This document shows, in pieces, positions 9,040-17,751 of a stretch of 33,869 bases of DNA. Position 1 is the stretch's first letter, and the number at the start of each line of letters is the position of its first letter. The position numbers and the translations under genes were made by a program. Source of the DNA: Streptomyces sp. AcH 505 (GTDB lineage: Bacteria > Actinomycetota > Actinomycetes > Streptomycetales > Streptomycetaceae); NCBI RefSeq assembly GCF_000818175.1, contig NZ_JTIY01000007.1, forward strand, positions 1-33,869. Reading direction: 5' to 3'. The notes under the pieces were generated by a model that saw only the letters and a list, made by a program, of their open reading frames with translations, was not told the origin of the DNA and ran no database searches.

Positions 9040-10092
9040 CTAAGCCTTCAACAAGCCGAGCCGCTCACCACTGTAGACCCGCCTTCGCAGCGGGCTCCAC
9101 CAGTCGGCCCGGTCGAGATACCATTGCACGGTTTTTTCAATGCCCGTCTCAAACGTCTCCTGTGCTTGCCAGGCAAGTTCGCTCTCCAATTTCGTTGCAT
9201 CGATGGCGTACCGCCGATCATGCCCTGGTCGGTCCGGCACGAACCGAATCAGATCGTGGTGCGAGTTTTCGATCGGACGCAAACGGTCCATGCATGAACA
9301 GATTTGCCGAACAACATCGATATTCCGGCGCTCGTTACGTCCCCCGATATTGTAGTTCTCACCGGGGCGACCACGAGCGAGAATCAATCCCAGCGCGCGC
9401 GCGTGATCTTCCACATAAAGCCAATCGCGAACATTGGAGCCATCGCCGTAGACCGGCAGAGCCTTCCGATCCAGCGCATTCAAAATGACAAGCGGAATAA
9501 GTTTTTCCGGAAAATGATAGGGGCCGTAATTATTCGAGCAATTTGAAATGATGACCGGCAGATCGTACGTGCGGTGCCAGGCTTTCGCGAGATGATCGGA
9601 CGCAGCCTTTGTCGCCGAATACGGCGAGCTCGGATCGTACGGTGTCGTTTCCGTGAAATGCCCCACATCATCGAGCGAGCCGTAAACCTCATCCGTTGAC
9701 ACGTGAACGAACCGAAAATCCTTCGCGCGCGCCCTGTCCGCCAAGGAGAGGTAACGACGGGCAGCTTCGAGCAACGTGAAAGTGCCGACAACATTTGTTT
9801 TCACAAACACGTCCGAGCCGGAAATCGAGCGATCGACATGGCTTTCAGCGGCAAGATGAACAACCGCGTCCGGCTGATGCTGTGAAAAAATTCGATTCAT
9901 CGCATCGGCATCACAAATGTCGTGCCTCTCGAACGAGAACTTCGGATTCGAAGCAACAGGCTCAAGCGAGTCCATATTTCCAGCATAAGTCAACTTGTCG
10001 ACCACCACGACATCATGGCCAAGATCGAGAACGAAATGACGGCAAACCGCCGAGCCGATGAAGCCGGCGCCGCCCGTGACGATAACCCGCAT
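9040..10092 (-). CDS. rfbB: dTDP-glucose 4,6-dehydratase RfbB/RmlB
   Basis: The enzyme converts dTDP-glucose to dTDP-4-keto-6-deoxyglucose with bound NAD. The 350-residue extended SDR has the Rossmann motif '[12 protein letters not shown]' at the N-terminus, the dehydratase triad 'STDEVYG' (T133, D134, E135) and the YxxxK pair in 'YSATKAASD' (Y158, K162). The substrate-binding asparagine region '[18 protein letters not shown]' is present. ATG 10092 is the start: it opens MRVIVTGG as in the family and has AGGAG 5 bases upstream. The frame stays open another 186 bases upstream, but that extension has no family resemblance. It precedes rfbA in the same direction and faces a 456-base divergent gap, which probably holds the promoter. 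Confidence 0.97.
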   Translation of the reverse strand: MRVIVTGGAGFIGSAVCRHFVLDLGHDVVVVDKLTYAGNMDSLEPVASNPKFSFERHDICDADAMNRIFSQHQPDAVVHLAAESHVDRSISGSDVFVKTNVVGTFTLLEAARRYLSLADRARAKDFRFVHVSTDEVYGSLDDVGHFTETTPYDPSSPYSATKAASDHLAKAWHRTYDLPVIISNCSNNYGPYHFPEKLIPLVILNALDRKALPVYGDGSNVRDWLYVEDHARALGLILARGRPGENYNIGGRNERRNIDVVRQICSCMDRLRPIENSHHDLIRFVPDRPGHDRRYAIDATKLESELAWQAQETFETGIEKTVQWYLDRADWWSPLRRRVYSGERLGLLKA

Positions 10093-10548
10093 TTCTACTC
10101 CTCGCCCCCCTAAAAAGCCGGGCGCAACGTCCGCGAGAAGCGGTTTCCGAAGCGCCTCAAAAAGGGCAAGGTAACATCTACGACCAAAGGCCGCCAGCCA
10201 GTCCCGCACGCTAGACCGCCCCATGACCCCTGATTGCATCCCAGGATCGACTGCCCCGAAGTGCCGACATCTCGACATCGAGCGAACGGATCATGATCGC
10301 GCACAGGGCCTTGGGCGCCCCCAATAGTTCACACTGACGAATCCGTCCCCTGCCTCAACCTAGCGTCCGAATCCTTGCCAACATCCAGGGTTTCGGCCAT
10401 CGTCGACAAAGGACCCATAAATCCAAGTTTTGAGGCCATCTAACCTTGAAGCTTGAATGTTGGTCTAACCTAAGCCATTAAGAGATTGCGTCCATTCGCT
10501 CAACGTTATCATCGGATTGACTGCATTCCACGAACGGCAACAGAACAG
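10093..10548. other. Divergent intergenic region
   Basis: This 456-base stretch separates rfbB (minus) from the GT-C-like gene (plus), so it should carry promoters in both directions. The half near rfbB is GC-rich and the half near the plus-strand gene becomes more AT-rich. I see no convincing gene, terminator or tRNA. A TTG at 10486 is in frame with the plus-strand gene, but has no ribosome site. A TTGAAT box followed 17 bases later by CATTAA, around 10454-10482, is too poor a match to call a promoter. Confidence 0.5.
10098..10102 (-). promoter_or_regulatory. Shine-Dalgarno site for rfbB
   Basis: AGGAG on the minus strand lies 5 bases before ATG 10092. It settles the rfbB start against the longer open frame that reaches 10278. 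Confidence 0.75.
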
Positions 10549-11871
10549 ATGATTTTTAAAGTCCGCGTTGAGGTGATAAGCAATCTCTTCATTGCAGCCA
10601 TTTTTTTGTTCTTCCTGCTTCGTATATATCCCTATTCAAATCCTTATCCGTTCGCTGATGACTGGACCTACGCCGGCGTCCTGGGAACCGGCTGGGCAAA
10701 CACCCTGAAGTGGGTGCTCGCGCTTCACAACGATCACCGAATTCCGCTGATGAAGTTGCTCCAATACACCACTCTTCGAGCGACATATTTTGATTTCCGC
10801 TCTTTGGTTCTGATCAATTTCGCGATCGGAGTTATCGGGTCCATCAGCCTCTCCGAAATTGCACGCAACTATCGCGGAAAAAGCCACATAGGCGACATCA
10901 TTATTCCCATGGTTCTGCTGAATTTCGGCACCGGATTTATGGGCTGGGGTTTCAGTGCCCAGTTCCTGCTTTCGGTATCATCGAGCTTGGTTGCTATTCT
11001 GTTTTTTCAGAGATCTGAAAATTCGAACAGGGCGCGCGTGGCGGCAACCTTGGCCATGTTGGTTTGCGCGCTATCAGGCATGAATGGCATTGTACTGGCC
11101 GTCAGCCTTGCGGCCTGTTTTCTGCTGTTCTATCTATTTGTCCAAAAACAGAACGCCGCGTGCATCGGTCCAGGTCTTGTTCTCGCACTGTGCGCTCTCC
11201 TTCTCGTGACATGGACGCCGTCTGCGGCATCTGTTTCGCCGACACAGACACCAAGCGGACAACTGCTCGACTGGATCTACCAATTTTCCAAGTCCAGCTT
11301 CATCGTAAGCGCTTCTCATGGTGGCTGGTGGCGCGCCGCCCTGTGTGTCGGCTTGATCTCTACCGCCGTCAGCTTCGCTGCCCAGCGAACACTTCGTTCC
11401 CTCCAGCGCGAAAAGCAGTCCCCATCCGAATTTGCGGTATATGCCGCTCTTGCCGCTTACATAACGCTCTTCTTTTCGGTCGTCATTGGCCGATCGGCTC
11501 ACGGCGCGTGGGAGCCTGGCCTTGAAATGCACTACGGATATCTCGCCGCCCCCATCCCCATTCTATCGTGGATCGTCATTTCTCGATTTCTTCGAGGTCC
11601 AGCAGCACTAATTGTCGCAGGCAGTCTGATCGTAGTTTACGCTCAGTCCTTCGTCGAGAATACGGCTTGGAGAATGGCTCATCTACGAAGCCAATATGCG
11701 CACCTCGAGCAGATCGGCGCCGACTTACGCTCCGACGCGCCCCCAGCAATAGTCACAGAAAAGGACATCAAATTTCTTTACCATGTCGACACCCCGGATG
11801 TTCGGCAGCAAGTAATTGGCGGAATCGAAAAACTGCGACAATTTGGCGGCCCGATTTATGGCAGACCGTGA
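10549..11871 (+). CDS. GT-C-like multipass membrane protein
   Basis: This is a 440-residue integral membrane protein with about ten hydrophobic segments and a soluble C-terminal tail of some 60 residues. After the first segment comes 'PFADDWTYAGVL', and about 30 residues later 'HNDHRIPLMKLL'. An acidic pair in the first periplasmic loop followed by an N-x-H-R element is typical of uncharacterised GT-C-like membrane glycosyltransferases, which use polyprenyl-phosphate sugars outside the membrane. I cannot name the family. I chose ATG 10549, just before the first membrane segment; an in-frame TTG at 10486 would add 21 polar residues. It heads a plus-strand group with a methyltransferase and a larger GT-C-like gene. 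Base composition here is visibly more AT-rich than in the flanks. Confidence 0.72.
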   Translation: MIFKVRVEVISNLFIAAIFLFFLLRIYPYSNPYPFADDWTYAGVLGTGWANTLKWVLALHNDHRIPLMKLLQYTTLRATYFDFRSLVLINFAIGVIGSISLSEIARNYRGKSHIGDIIIPMVLLNFGTGFMGWGFSAQFLLSVSSSLVAILFFQRSENSNRARVAATLAMLVCALSGMNGIVLAVSLAACFLLFYLFVQKQNAACIGPGLVLALCALLLVTWTPSAASVSPTQTPSGQLLDWIYQFSKSSFIVSASHGGWWRAALCVGLISTAVSFAAQRTLRSLQREKQSPSEFAVYAALAAYITLFFSVVIGRSAHGAWEPGLEMHYGYLAAPIPILSWIVISRFLRGPAALIVAGSLIVVYAQSFVENTAWRMAHLRSQYAHLEQIGADLRSDAPPAIVTEKDIKFLYHVDTPDVRQQVIGGIEKLRQFGGPIYGRP

Positions 11872-11976
11872 GCCCACAAGAGACGCGGAACTCCGGTTTC
11901 AGGGGAGGGATTGAATTGAGGTTCATGTAAAACGTGTTAAGCAACGGCTGGCGAATACGAGTGGGGCTAGAACCGA

Positions 11977-12822
11977 ATGGACAAACACGTTGATGCAGTC
12001 TTGGGCAAAGCTGAAGAGATCGCGGCAAGCGGAGATGCCACGAAGACGCTAGCTTTGCTAAGGCAACTCAATCTGCAACAATTCGGCGAGATACTAATCA
12101 GCCTGCCCAACGTCCGTTATCCGAACATTTCTCGAATTTTGCCGAGAATGGCTTCCGCTGAAGTCCAGCGAAACTGGACCGGAAATGACGGTATTGCGCT
12201 GCTCCGCCAGACCAACTCTTTTGTCGATCTCCTGTCTCGCACAGTTGACCTGAAATCAGTCAACAGAGTTCTAGACTTTGGATGCGGCTATGGCCGCATC
12301 CTGCGCGCATTCTATTACTATGTTGATCCGGATCGCCTGTATGGTTGCGATCCATGGGACGAATCAATTCGACTTTGCAGGGAAGCCGACATACTCGGTC
12401 ATTTAGCCATCTCGGATTATCTGCCTACCCGCCTCCCGTTTGAGGAAAAATTCGATCTGACGTACGCGTTCTCCGTGTTTACGCACCTCTCCGAGCGGGC
12501 AACGCGAGCTTGCCTAACCGCGTTGGTCGAAGCCAGTACAGGCATAATAGCAATCACCATTAGGCCACCTCAATACTGGGATTTTAACCTAAGCATCACC
12601 ACCGCGACTCGCGACCATCTCTTAGTCGACCATAACGCAGGAAGATTTGCCTTTAGCCCGCACACCCGCTCACCGATCGACGGCGACATCACCTATGGCG
12701 ATTCTTCGTTCTCGATCGATTGGCTGAAAGCGCATTTTTCCAATCTCGAAGTTATCGACACGCGAAGTATTCCTGGAGACCCCCTACAAACACTCGTTTT
12801 ACTGAGGCGGCGCTCGTCGTAG
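11977..12822 (+). CDS. Class I SAM-dependent methyltransferase
   Basis: This is a 281-residue protein with a helical N-terminal part and a Rossmann-type methyltransferase domain from about residue 95. Motif I is 'RVLDFGCGYGRILRAF', and 'LYGCDPWDESIRLCRE' supplies the acidic residue for the SAM ribose. 'FDLTYAFSVFTHLSE' is the usual post-motif II strand. The family is broad, so the substrate cannot be read. Between two GT-C-like genes, O-methylation of a sugar on a lipid-linked or finished glycan is likely; this is inference. The gene begins 105 bases after the upstream stop. The ATG has GGGG about 10 bases upstream, a weak ribosome site. A 220-base gap to the next gene holds no gene I can support. 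Confidence 0.85.
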   Translation: MDKHVDAVLGKAEEIAASGDATKTLALLRQLNLQQFGEILISLPNVRYPNISRILPRMASAEVQRNWTGNDGIALLRQTNSFVDLLSRTVDLKSVNRVLDFGCGYGRILRAFYYYVDPDRLYGCDPWDESIRLCREADILGHLAISDYLPTRLPFEEKFDLTYAFSVFTHLSERATRACLTALVEASTGIIAITIRPPQYWDFNLSITTATRDHLLVDHNAGRFAFSPHTRSPIDGDITYGDSSFSIDWLKAHFSNLEVIDTRSIPGDPLQTLVLLRRRSS

Positions 12823-13042
12823 ATTTCCGGCCCATGCAGGATGCGTTTCAAAACGAAAAAGACGTCACCCAAGGACGGCCTGTAGGGTTTGGCTATATTA
12901 CCACCCCTCGGCCAGAGTATCGTTGCCTCCGTAGCTTTGCATCTCCTGGATATTGTCTGGCTATTCAATCCGTCCCAGTGGTCCCCTGCACCGCAGCCAC
13001 TGTAGCAACCCGCCTCATTTGAAAACTATTGGTGTTGTCTGA

Positions 13043-15325
13043 ATGAATCGGTCACCAGATAAACTAAGTCTCAGTGCAGCGCTGTCGCAAAACCATTACA
13101 TCGCAATTTTGCTTCTCTTGTTCGTGGCTCTTCTGCCGTTAATGTCGGCGCTGGATAAGAACCCTAATTATTTGCCTCTCGTTGGGAAAGATGGTTGGAC
13201 GATAACCGGAGTCGTTCCTCTATTCGACAGGGCCCCAGCAACCGATCAAGAGATTCCACATCAAATCAGAAACTCTGCTGACGCAGTATTCCGGAGGTCA
13301 TGGACTCCCCAAACCGGCGGGACCATTGGTTCCGTGACAACATCAGAATTTCAGCTTCCGACCTATCTAGCTATCCCGTATCAAGGATTTCCGAGGGAAA
13401 CTCCAGAAGATCGAATTTACCTGAAGATTGAGGGAGGCGACGAATTAGAGGTCGCGACCATAGCAACACTCAATATGTGGGCTACGGTCTATCTGGAAGT
13501 GCCAAAGCGCTACATCGGCAAGAAGGCACGCCTTATCGCCAATGCAGCTTCAAATAAGCAATATATCGCAGTCGGCACGCCGTTTTCCGTCCCACAATCG
13601 GTTTATATTGCGAACACCGCGCTTGCGCCTCGGCTTCTGATAATATTTTTTACTTGGTCCGTTCTTTCAATAGTGGGCCTTATCGCTGCCGACTTTGCAA
13701 CCAGGGGGAAGATTTCGAAAGACCCCGTGCCATGGAGTTTGATCGGAATTGGTGTTTTCGGAGTTGCCTCCTTTTGTCTCATTAACCTGAGCGGTGGATT
13801 TTTCCCGGCCGCCATGGCCTTTCTTTTTACTGCCGTACTAGCTCGCATCTGGTGGATTTACCGAACAGAACCATCGCATCTTTTTAGGCTATTGGACGTA
13901 CTCGCCAAGCCGGCCCTAGTCTGGCTCGCCGTTTCTATCTTGTATTCAGTGCTCACAACCACCATCGACAATGGAGGCGGCAGTTGGGCGGTCAACGGGA
14001 TGTTCAGTCCGGCGCGGTGGTCTTCAGACAATCAGCTCCCTTTCTGGTTCGCCGAAGGTCTTTACAACGCAACTAAACCTCAGGAAATTGTATGGGGCCC
14101 CTGGCTTGCCTCCGACCGCACGCCTTTGCTCACAGACCTCCTTCTAATTCCACGAGCAACAGTACTGGCTTGTCTCGCCCCCTATTTGGGATCGACGTTT
14201 GTTCCCATCGGCTATATGGCAGCCGGCATCACGATCCTGTCTTTGTGGGCTGCGGTGCTAACGTGGCTCGCAAAAAAAGCAGGCTGCCGAAACCTTGCAA
14301 TATTTCTACTCGTTACGCTCACCTCTCCATTCGTCATGTTCAATACGGTCTATACTTGGCCCAAAATTCTCGGGGCGACTTATGCAGTTTTGGCCTTCAG
14401 TGCCGCATTCTATAGCGACGATGAACCGAGATGGCTTCATCTCGTTGCCATCTCAGCTTGTTTCGCCTTTCTGAGCCACGCCAGCAATGCATTCGCGTTG
14501 GTGCCTATTCTCTTTGCATTCCTCCCAGCGATCTTCGGCGCAGGAATCGGAACCATCGCTTTCGCGTCGCTGTGCGCGGTTGCGCTCGCTTCGCCATGGT
14601 TCATCTGGCAACACCTCTACCAGCCCAACGGCGATGTCCTACTCCGCTACGCATTAACCGGAGATTTCGGTTTCGAGAGTCGGGGCCAAGGGATGCTGCC
14701 TGACGTGTTGAAGACCTACAGAACGCTTGGTTTCGATGGGTGGATGACCGCAAAAATATCGAGCATCAAGCTCCTGCTGGGTATCGACAACTCCGCCATC
14801 TCATTTCCCGAAATGGCGCTAAGCCAGAGTGACACATTGGGACGCCAGCGCGTTTTAGATTTTTTTGTGCTGTCGCGGGCTCTCGGCATATCGATGTTTG
14901 GGATCTTGTTGATCTGGGCATCTTCGATATCGCGGATTGCGGCCGCGGCTGCGACCGTTGGATTTTTCGGCATAGTCATCACAACTTTGACTACATTGTC
15001 GCAGCCGATTGTTCATCAACTGCCTTATGGATCAATTTTACTTCTCATATTCGCCGGCGCTTTCGCAGTCGCCAATTCGAACCGCTTCGCTTTAATTTCC
15101 ATATGCGCCATTGGCTTGCTTTACTATTCTATCGTCTGGGTCGCCGATCCCATGTCGCGAGCATTGAGACTAAACTTTGACTATTCAACTTTGACCGCAA
15201 CAATGGCGTCGATCGCAATTCTACTGTCTGTTTTGAGATCCCAGCAGCAAACAAAAAAAACGACACCTGAAGTGCTAGATCGCTCATCTAAGCAAGAAAC
15301 TGAACAAGGAACAAATAGCGACTAA
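13043..15325 (+). CDS. Large GT-C-like membrane protein with N-terminal periplasmic domain
   Basis: This is a 760-residue membrane protein. TM1 lies at about residues 18-36. A beta-rich region of about 150 residues follows, probably periplasmic, and ends near 'YIANTALAPRLL' where TM2 begins. At least ten further hydrophobic segments follow, then a polar C-terminal tail with a high glutamine, lysine and threonine content. After the fifth or so segment, 'SSDNQLPFWFAEGLY' and 'WLASDRTPLLTDLLL' form paired acidic motifs of the kind seen in uncharacterised actinobacterial GT-C-like proteins. The TM1 / periplasmic domain / TM2 layout is also that of the Emb arabinosyltransferases, but I do not see clear sequence identity with Emb. 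Its stop is 15 bases from the stop of gtrA, which converges on it. A polyprenyl-phosphate-sugar transferase is the best guess. Confidence 0.72.
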   Translation: MNRSPDKLSLSAALSQNHYIAILLLLFVALLPLMSALDKNPNYLPLVGKDGWTITGVVPLFDRAPATDQEIPHQIRNSADAVFRRSWTPQTGGTIGSVTTSEFQLPTYLAIPYQGFPRETPEDRIYLKIEGGDELEVATIATLNMWATVYLEVPKRYIGKKARLIANAASNKQYIAVGTPFSVPQSVYIANTALAPRLLIIFFTWSVLSIVGLIAADFATRGKISKDPVPWSLIGIGVFGVASFCLINLSGGFFPAAMAFLFTAVLARIWWIYRTEPSHLFRLLDVLAKPALVWLAVSILYSVLTTTIDNGGGSWAVNGMFSPARWSSDNQLPFWFAEGLYNATKPQEIVWGPWLASDRTPLLTDLLLIPRATVLACLAPYLGSTFVPIGYMAAGITILSLWAAVLTWLAKKAGCRNLAIFLLVTLTSPFVMFNTVYTWPKILGATYAVLAFSAAFYSDDEPRWLHLVAISACFAFLSHASNAFALVPILFAFLPAIFGAGIGTIAFASLCAVALASPWFIWQHLYQPNGDVLLRYALTGDFGFESRGQGMLPDVLKTYRTLGFDGWMTAKISSIKLLLGIDNSAISFPEMALSQSDTLGRQRVLDFFVLSRALGISMFGILLIWASSISRIAAAAATVGFFGIVITTLTTLSQPIVHQLPYGSILLLIFAGAFAVANSNRFALISICAIGLLYYSIVWVADPMSRALRLNFDYSTLTATMASIAILLSVLRSQQQTKKTTPEVLDRSSKQETEQGTNSD

Positions 15326-15340
15326 CGTAAAATCTCAGCG

Positions 15341-15739
15341 TTATTTCAATACCTTTTCAAACGTGAAGTACTTGTGTCCCAAATAGCTCACGGCAACCGG
15401 GCTCAGGACGCCGACGATGTGCGCGATTAGCTCCGAATGCCAGACGAACCCAACCCTCGGAAAAATGAATTCGGCCAATCCTACGCTGACGATCCACACC
15501 TGTATAAGCGCGAGCATGTTGACAAGCGCGAAGCGCAGGGCCTCACTTCTGACGTGACGATCCGACCGTTCGAATACGAAGGACCGCGTGAGGATAAACG
15601 CGGTCCCCATTCCGATCAGATAGGCGACAACAACCGCAACATCGAACGGCACTACCGAAGACAGGAGCCAGCGGGACATAATATTGAAGAAGGCTGCGAC
15701 ACCTCCCGCAAGCAAAAAGCGGAAGAATTCCAAGTTCAC
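15341..15739 (-). CDS. gtrA: GtrA-family membrane protein
   Basis: This is a small membrane protein of 132 residues with four hydrophobic segments. It opens 'NLEFFRFLLAGGVAAFFNI', the GtrA-family beginning, and ends 'GHKYFTFEK', also typical. GtrA proteins are thought to flip polyprenyl-phosphate sugars across the inner membrane or to help recruit enzymes that use them. In M. tuberculosis a GtrA protein (Rv3789) is encoded next to dprE1, and the same partnership occurs here a few genes apart. I chose GTG 15739, which has GAGGGG 6 bases upstream and removes a 27-residue leader that the family lacks; TTG 15820 is the alternative and would overlap the TVP38 gene. It is the last gene of the minus-strand block. 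Confidence 0.88.
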   Translation of the reverse strand: MNLEFFRFLLAGGVAAFFNIMSRWLLSSVVPFDVAVVVAYLIGMGTAFILTRSFVFERSDRHVRSEALRFALVNMLALIQVWIVSVGLAEFIFPRVGFVWHSELIAHIVGVLSPVAVSYLGHKYFTFEKVLK

Positions 15740-15745
15740 CGACCG

Positions 15746-15751
15746 CCCCTC
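15746..15751 (-). promoter_or_regulatory. Shine-Dalgarno site setting a GTG start for gtrA
   Basis: GAGGGG on the minus strand lies 6 bases before GTG 15739. It supports the 132-residue GtrA over a 159-residue form from TTG 15820. Confidence 0.6.
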
Positions 15752-15809
15752 AAGACCAGATCGCCAGACCTCTTCGCTCGCGTTCCCCTTCTGGCAGAGG
15801 CCCACTTCA

Positions 15810-16418
15810 TCATTTCTCAATCGCCGATCGAGTCAGAGGGCCATCGCGTCTGACACGCCGGATGACCAGCACCAGCACAACGGCAAGGGAGGTCAACCCC
15901 GCGATGATGAGGACGCGATTCAATACTGGCAGCCCGTCGTCCCGCAGGGCTGCGCTCCCCGCTGATCCGAAATACACATAGAAGACGATTTGCGGAATCG
16001 TAAAAATAAAACTAGCGACGACAAATGGTAAAAGTCGAATTTGCGTCAAGCCGAACATATAATTCTGAAGCGCATTCGGCAGCGGAGACGCGAAGCGCAG
16101 CAGAGCAACCACCCGCCACCCCTCTTCATCCACCGCCGAGGCAATCCTGCGAAGCTGAGGGCGCGCAGTGACGTAGCGTTGCACGTGTTCGGCAATGAGA
16201 TAGCGCGCAGCGAGAAATGCGAGCATGCCACCCAAGGTCGTGCTGGGAAGAATGATCAGAATCGCCGGAAGTCCGAAGATCGCACCAACTCCGAGGCAGA
16301 GAAATGTTCTGGGAACGAACACAAAGCTGGCAACAAAAAATATCAATGCGAGACATGCCGACGATGCCAGATTCAGAACGCCCCCGGCCGGGAGCAGTTG
16401 CATTATCCAATCAACCAT
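15810..16418 (-). CDS. TVP38/TMEM64 (DedA-related) membrane protein
   Basis: This is a 202-residue membrane protein of the SNARE-associated (VTT, PF09335) family. Key stretches are 'FVFVPRTFLCLGVGAIFG', 'PSTTLGGMLAFLAARYL', 'LLRFASPLPNALQNYMFGLT' and a C-terminal hydrophobic segment with a basic end. VTT-domain proteins, including DedA-type ones, have been linked to lipid movement across membranes; some recycle undecaprenyl-phosphate or other polyprenyl lipids. Here, among genes for polyprenyl-linked sugars, lipid carrier flipping is a plausible role, but that is inference. ATG 16418 has AGGTG 4 bases upstream and starts MVDWIMQLL; the frame is open much further upstream, but that overlaps the FAD oxidoreductase gene and is not coding. 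Confidence 0.85.
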   Translation of the reverse strand: MVDWIMQLLPAGGVLNLASSACLALIFFVASFVFVPRTFLCLGVGAIFGLPAILIILPSTTLGGMLAFLAARYLIAEHVQRYVTARPQLRRIASAVDEEGWRVVALLRFASPLPNALQNYMFGLTQIRLLPFVVASFIFTIPQIVFYVYFGSAGSAALRDDGLPVLNRVLIIAGLTSLAVVLVLVIRRVRRDGPLTRSAIEK

Positions 16419-16455
16419 CGGCCACCTAACCCGCCTGTTTTCGCCCGTGCCGCCG

Positions 16456-17739
16456 CTAAATCGCCACGCCTTCAGCCATGCGACGCCCGAGTCGAATGCT
16501 TTCGGCGATACCCCGATCTTCCGGATAATAGTAGCAGGTATCGGCAACTTGAAGCCCGCCAATCGGCGTCTGTACCGGTGGCAGCTTGTCTGCAAAATTC
16601 GGCTCACAAATCGGTTGGGCGTAACGCAGCCGTCCAACCTTGGCGACGATGAGATCTCCATCGCAAATGCCCGGATTGACGCGCTTGATATAAGTGAAGG
16701 CCTCGTCGATGAATTGCTGGTCAGTCCAAGCCCATTTCGGTTGCGAGATCGGCATGTAGTAGGGGACATAGACGACGGTTTCGCCAACCGGACGCAGATT
16801 GGAGAACTCGATTAGGCCAGGAATGTCGATATCGTTCGCCACGATATTCAACCAGAAGTGCGGTGTTACCGACTTTCGCAATTTGAAAAGCAAGCAAACG
16901 ACGCCAATATTGCGGATCGCAGCATACTTATCCTTCCAATCTTGCGGCAGATCCGGGACCAGATTGTTCACCAGTGGAATGGGAACTGTCGAAATCACGG
17001 CATCGGCTGCATATTCCTTACCGACGGTTTCAACGGCAGTGACGCGGCCGCCTCTGATGGCGACCCGGTGGGCCGGCGTATTCAGATGGATCAGTCCTCC
17101 CTTGCGCCTGATATCATCGGCAACGGCCTCTACAAGGGTCTCCGATCCACCGTCAATATACCCCAGTTGCTCCTGGAAAATGGATTTTCGAGAATTTCCG
17201 ATGCGCTTAATCCGGGTTGCGATCCAGGATGCAGAAACCTGATCAGCAAACTGATAGAATTTGAGCTCCTGCAATCGTTTCCACATTTTGTCGTAAACCG
17301 ACTTGCCGGAACCAGCTTCGATCCACTGTCTCGATGTCAAATGCTCGATGCGACTAAAGTCCCCGGTTCGGGTCGTCAGAAACATCTGCAATCCGGTTCG
17401 GATTTTCTCGATCAACGTCAGATCCGGGTACAGCAGCAGGGAGATCGGATCGCCCCATTTGTGAACTTTGCCATGAGTATAGTAGGCCATGGAGGTGCTC
17501 ACCCAGCGCATTTTGTCCGCGATACCGAGCTCTTCCATGAGGGCAAACGTCGGAGTGTCTGATTTGCAGACAAAATGATAAAAGCGCTCGATCGAGAGCC
17601 CGTCGAAATCGAAGTGCGCCGCCATGCCGCCAACTTTATCACCGGCCTCTAGCAGATCGACCTGATGGCCTAGAGATGCAGCGCGTTGCGCCGCTGCGAG
17701 GCCCATCGGCCCGGCCCCCAGCACAACAATCCGACTCAT
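16456..17739 (-). CDS. FAD-dependent amine-oxidase-like oxidoreductase
   Basis: This is a 427-residue flavoprotein of the amine oxidase / protoporphyrinogen oxidase-like superfamily. The dinucleotide motif 'VVLGAGPMGLAAAQRAASLG' opens the protein and is followed by 'DLLEAGDKVGGMAAHF', where the acidic residue binds the FAD ribose. 'GYIDGGSETLVEAVADDIRR' and 'DAVISTVPIPLV' are typical later elements, and the C-terminal 'GLQVADTCYYYPEDRGIAES' is the second FAD-contact region. Such proteins appear in glycan clusters with no settled role; a UDP-galactopyranose mutase-like or sugar-oxidising activity is conceivable. ATG 17739 has AGGAG 9 bases upstream, and that site overlaps the TAG stop of the SDR gene, so the two are tightly linked. 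The substrate is unknown. Confidence 0.8.
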   Translation of the reverse strand: MSRIVVLGAGPMGLAAAQRAASLGHQVDLLEAGDKVGGMAAHFDFDGLSIERFYHFVCKSDTPTFALMEELGIADKMRWVSTSMAYYTHGKVHKWGDPISLLLYPDLTLIEKIRTGLQMFLTTRTGDFSRIEHLTSRQWIEAGSGKSVYDKMWKRLQELKFYQFADQVSASWIATRIKRIGNSRKSIFQEQLGYIDGGSETLVEAVADDIRRKGGLIHLNTPAHRVAIRGGRVTAVETVGKEYAADAVISTVPIPLVNNLVPDLPQDWKDKYAAIRNIGVVCLLFKLRKSVTPHFWLNIVANDIDIPGLIEFSNLRPVGETVVYVPYYMPISQPKWAWTDQQFIDEAFTYIKRVNPGICDGDLIVAKVGRLRYAQPICEPNFADKLPPVQTPIGGLQVADTCYYYPEDRGIAESIRLGRRMAEGVAI

Positions 17740-17751
17740 GGTGGACAACTC

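Noticed and set aside
9391..9403. Short alternating GC run in rfbB
   Set aside because: It is explained by alanine and arginine codons in the conserved coding sequence.
10093..10278. Longer N-terminus for RfbB
   Set aside because: The frame is open, but the strong ribosome site and MRVIVTGG start are at 10092 and the extension resembles no family.
12720..13022. 100-codon frame across the methyltransferase end and following gap
   Set aside because: It overlaps a well-supported gene, has no ribosome site and no recognisable motif. The gap 12823-13042 seems empty.
15253..15260. Run of eight As near the end of the large GT-C-like gene
   Set aside because: It lies in the variable polar tail; a shift would alter only the last residues, so a switch is unlikely.
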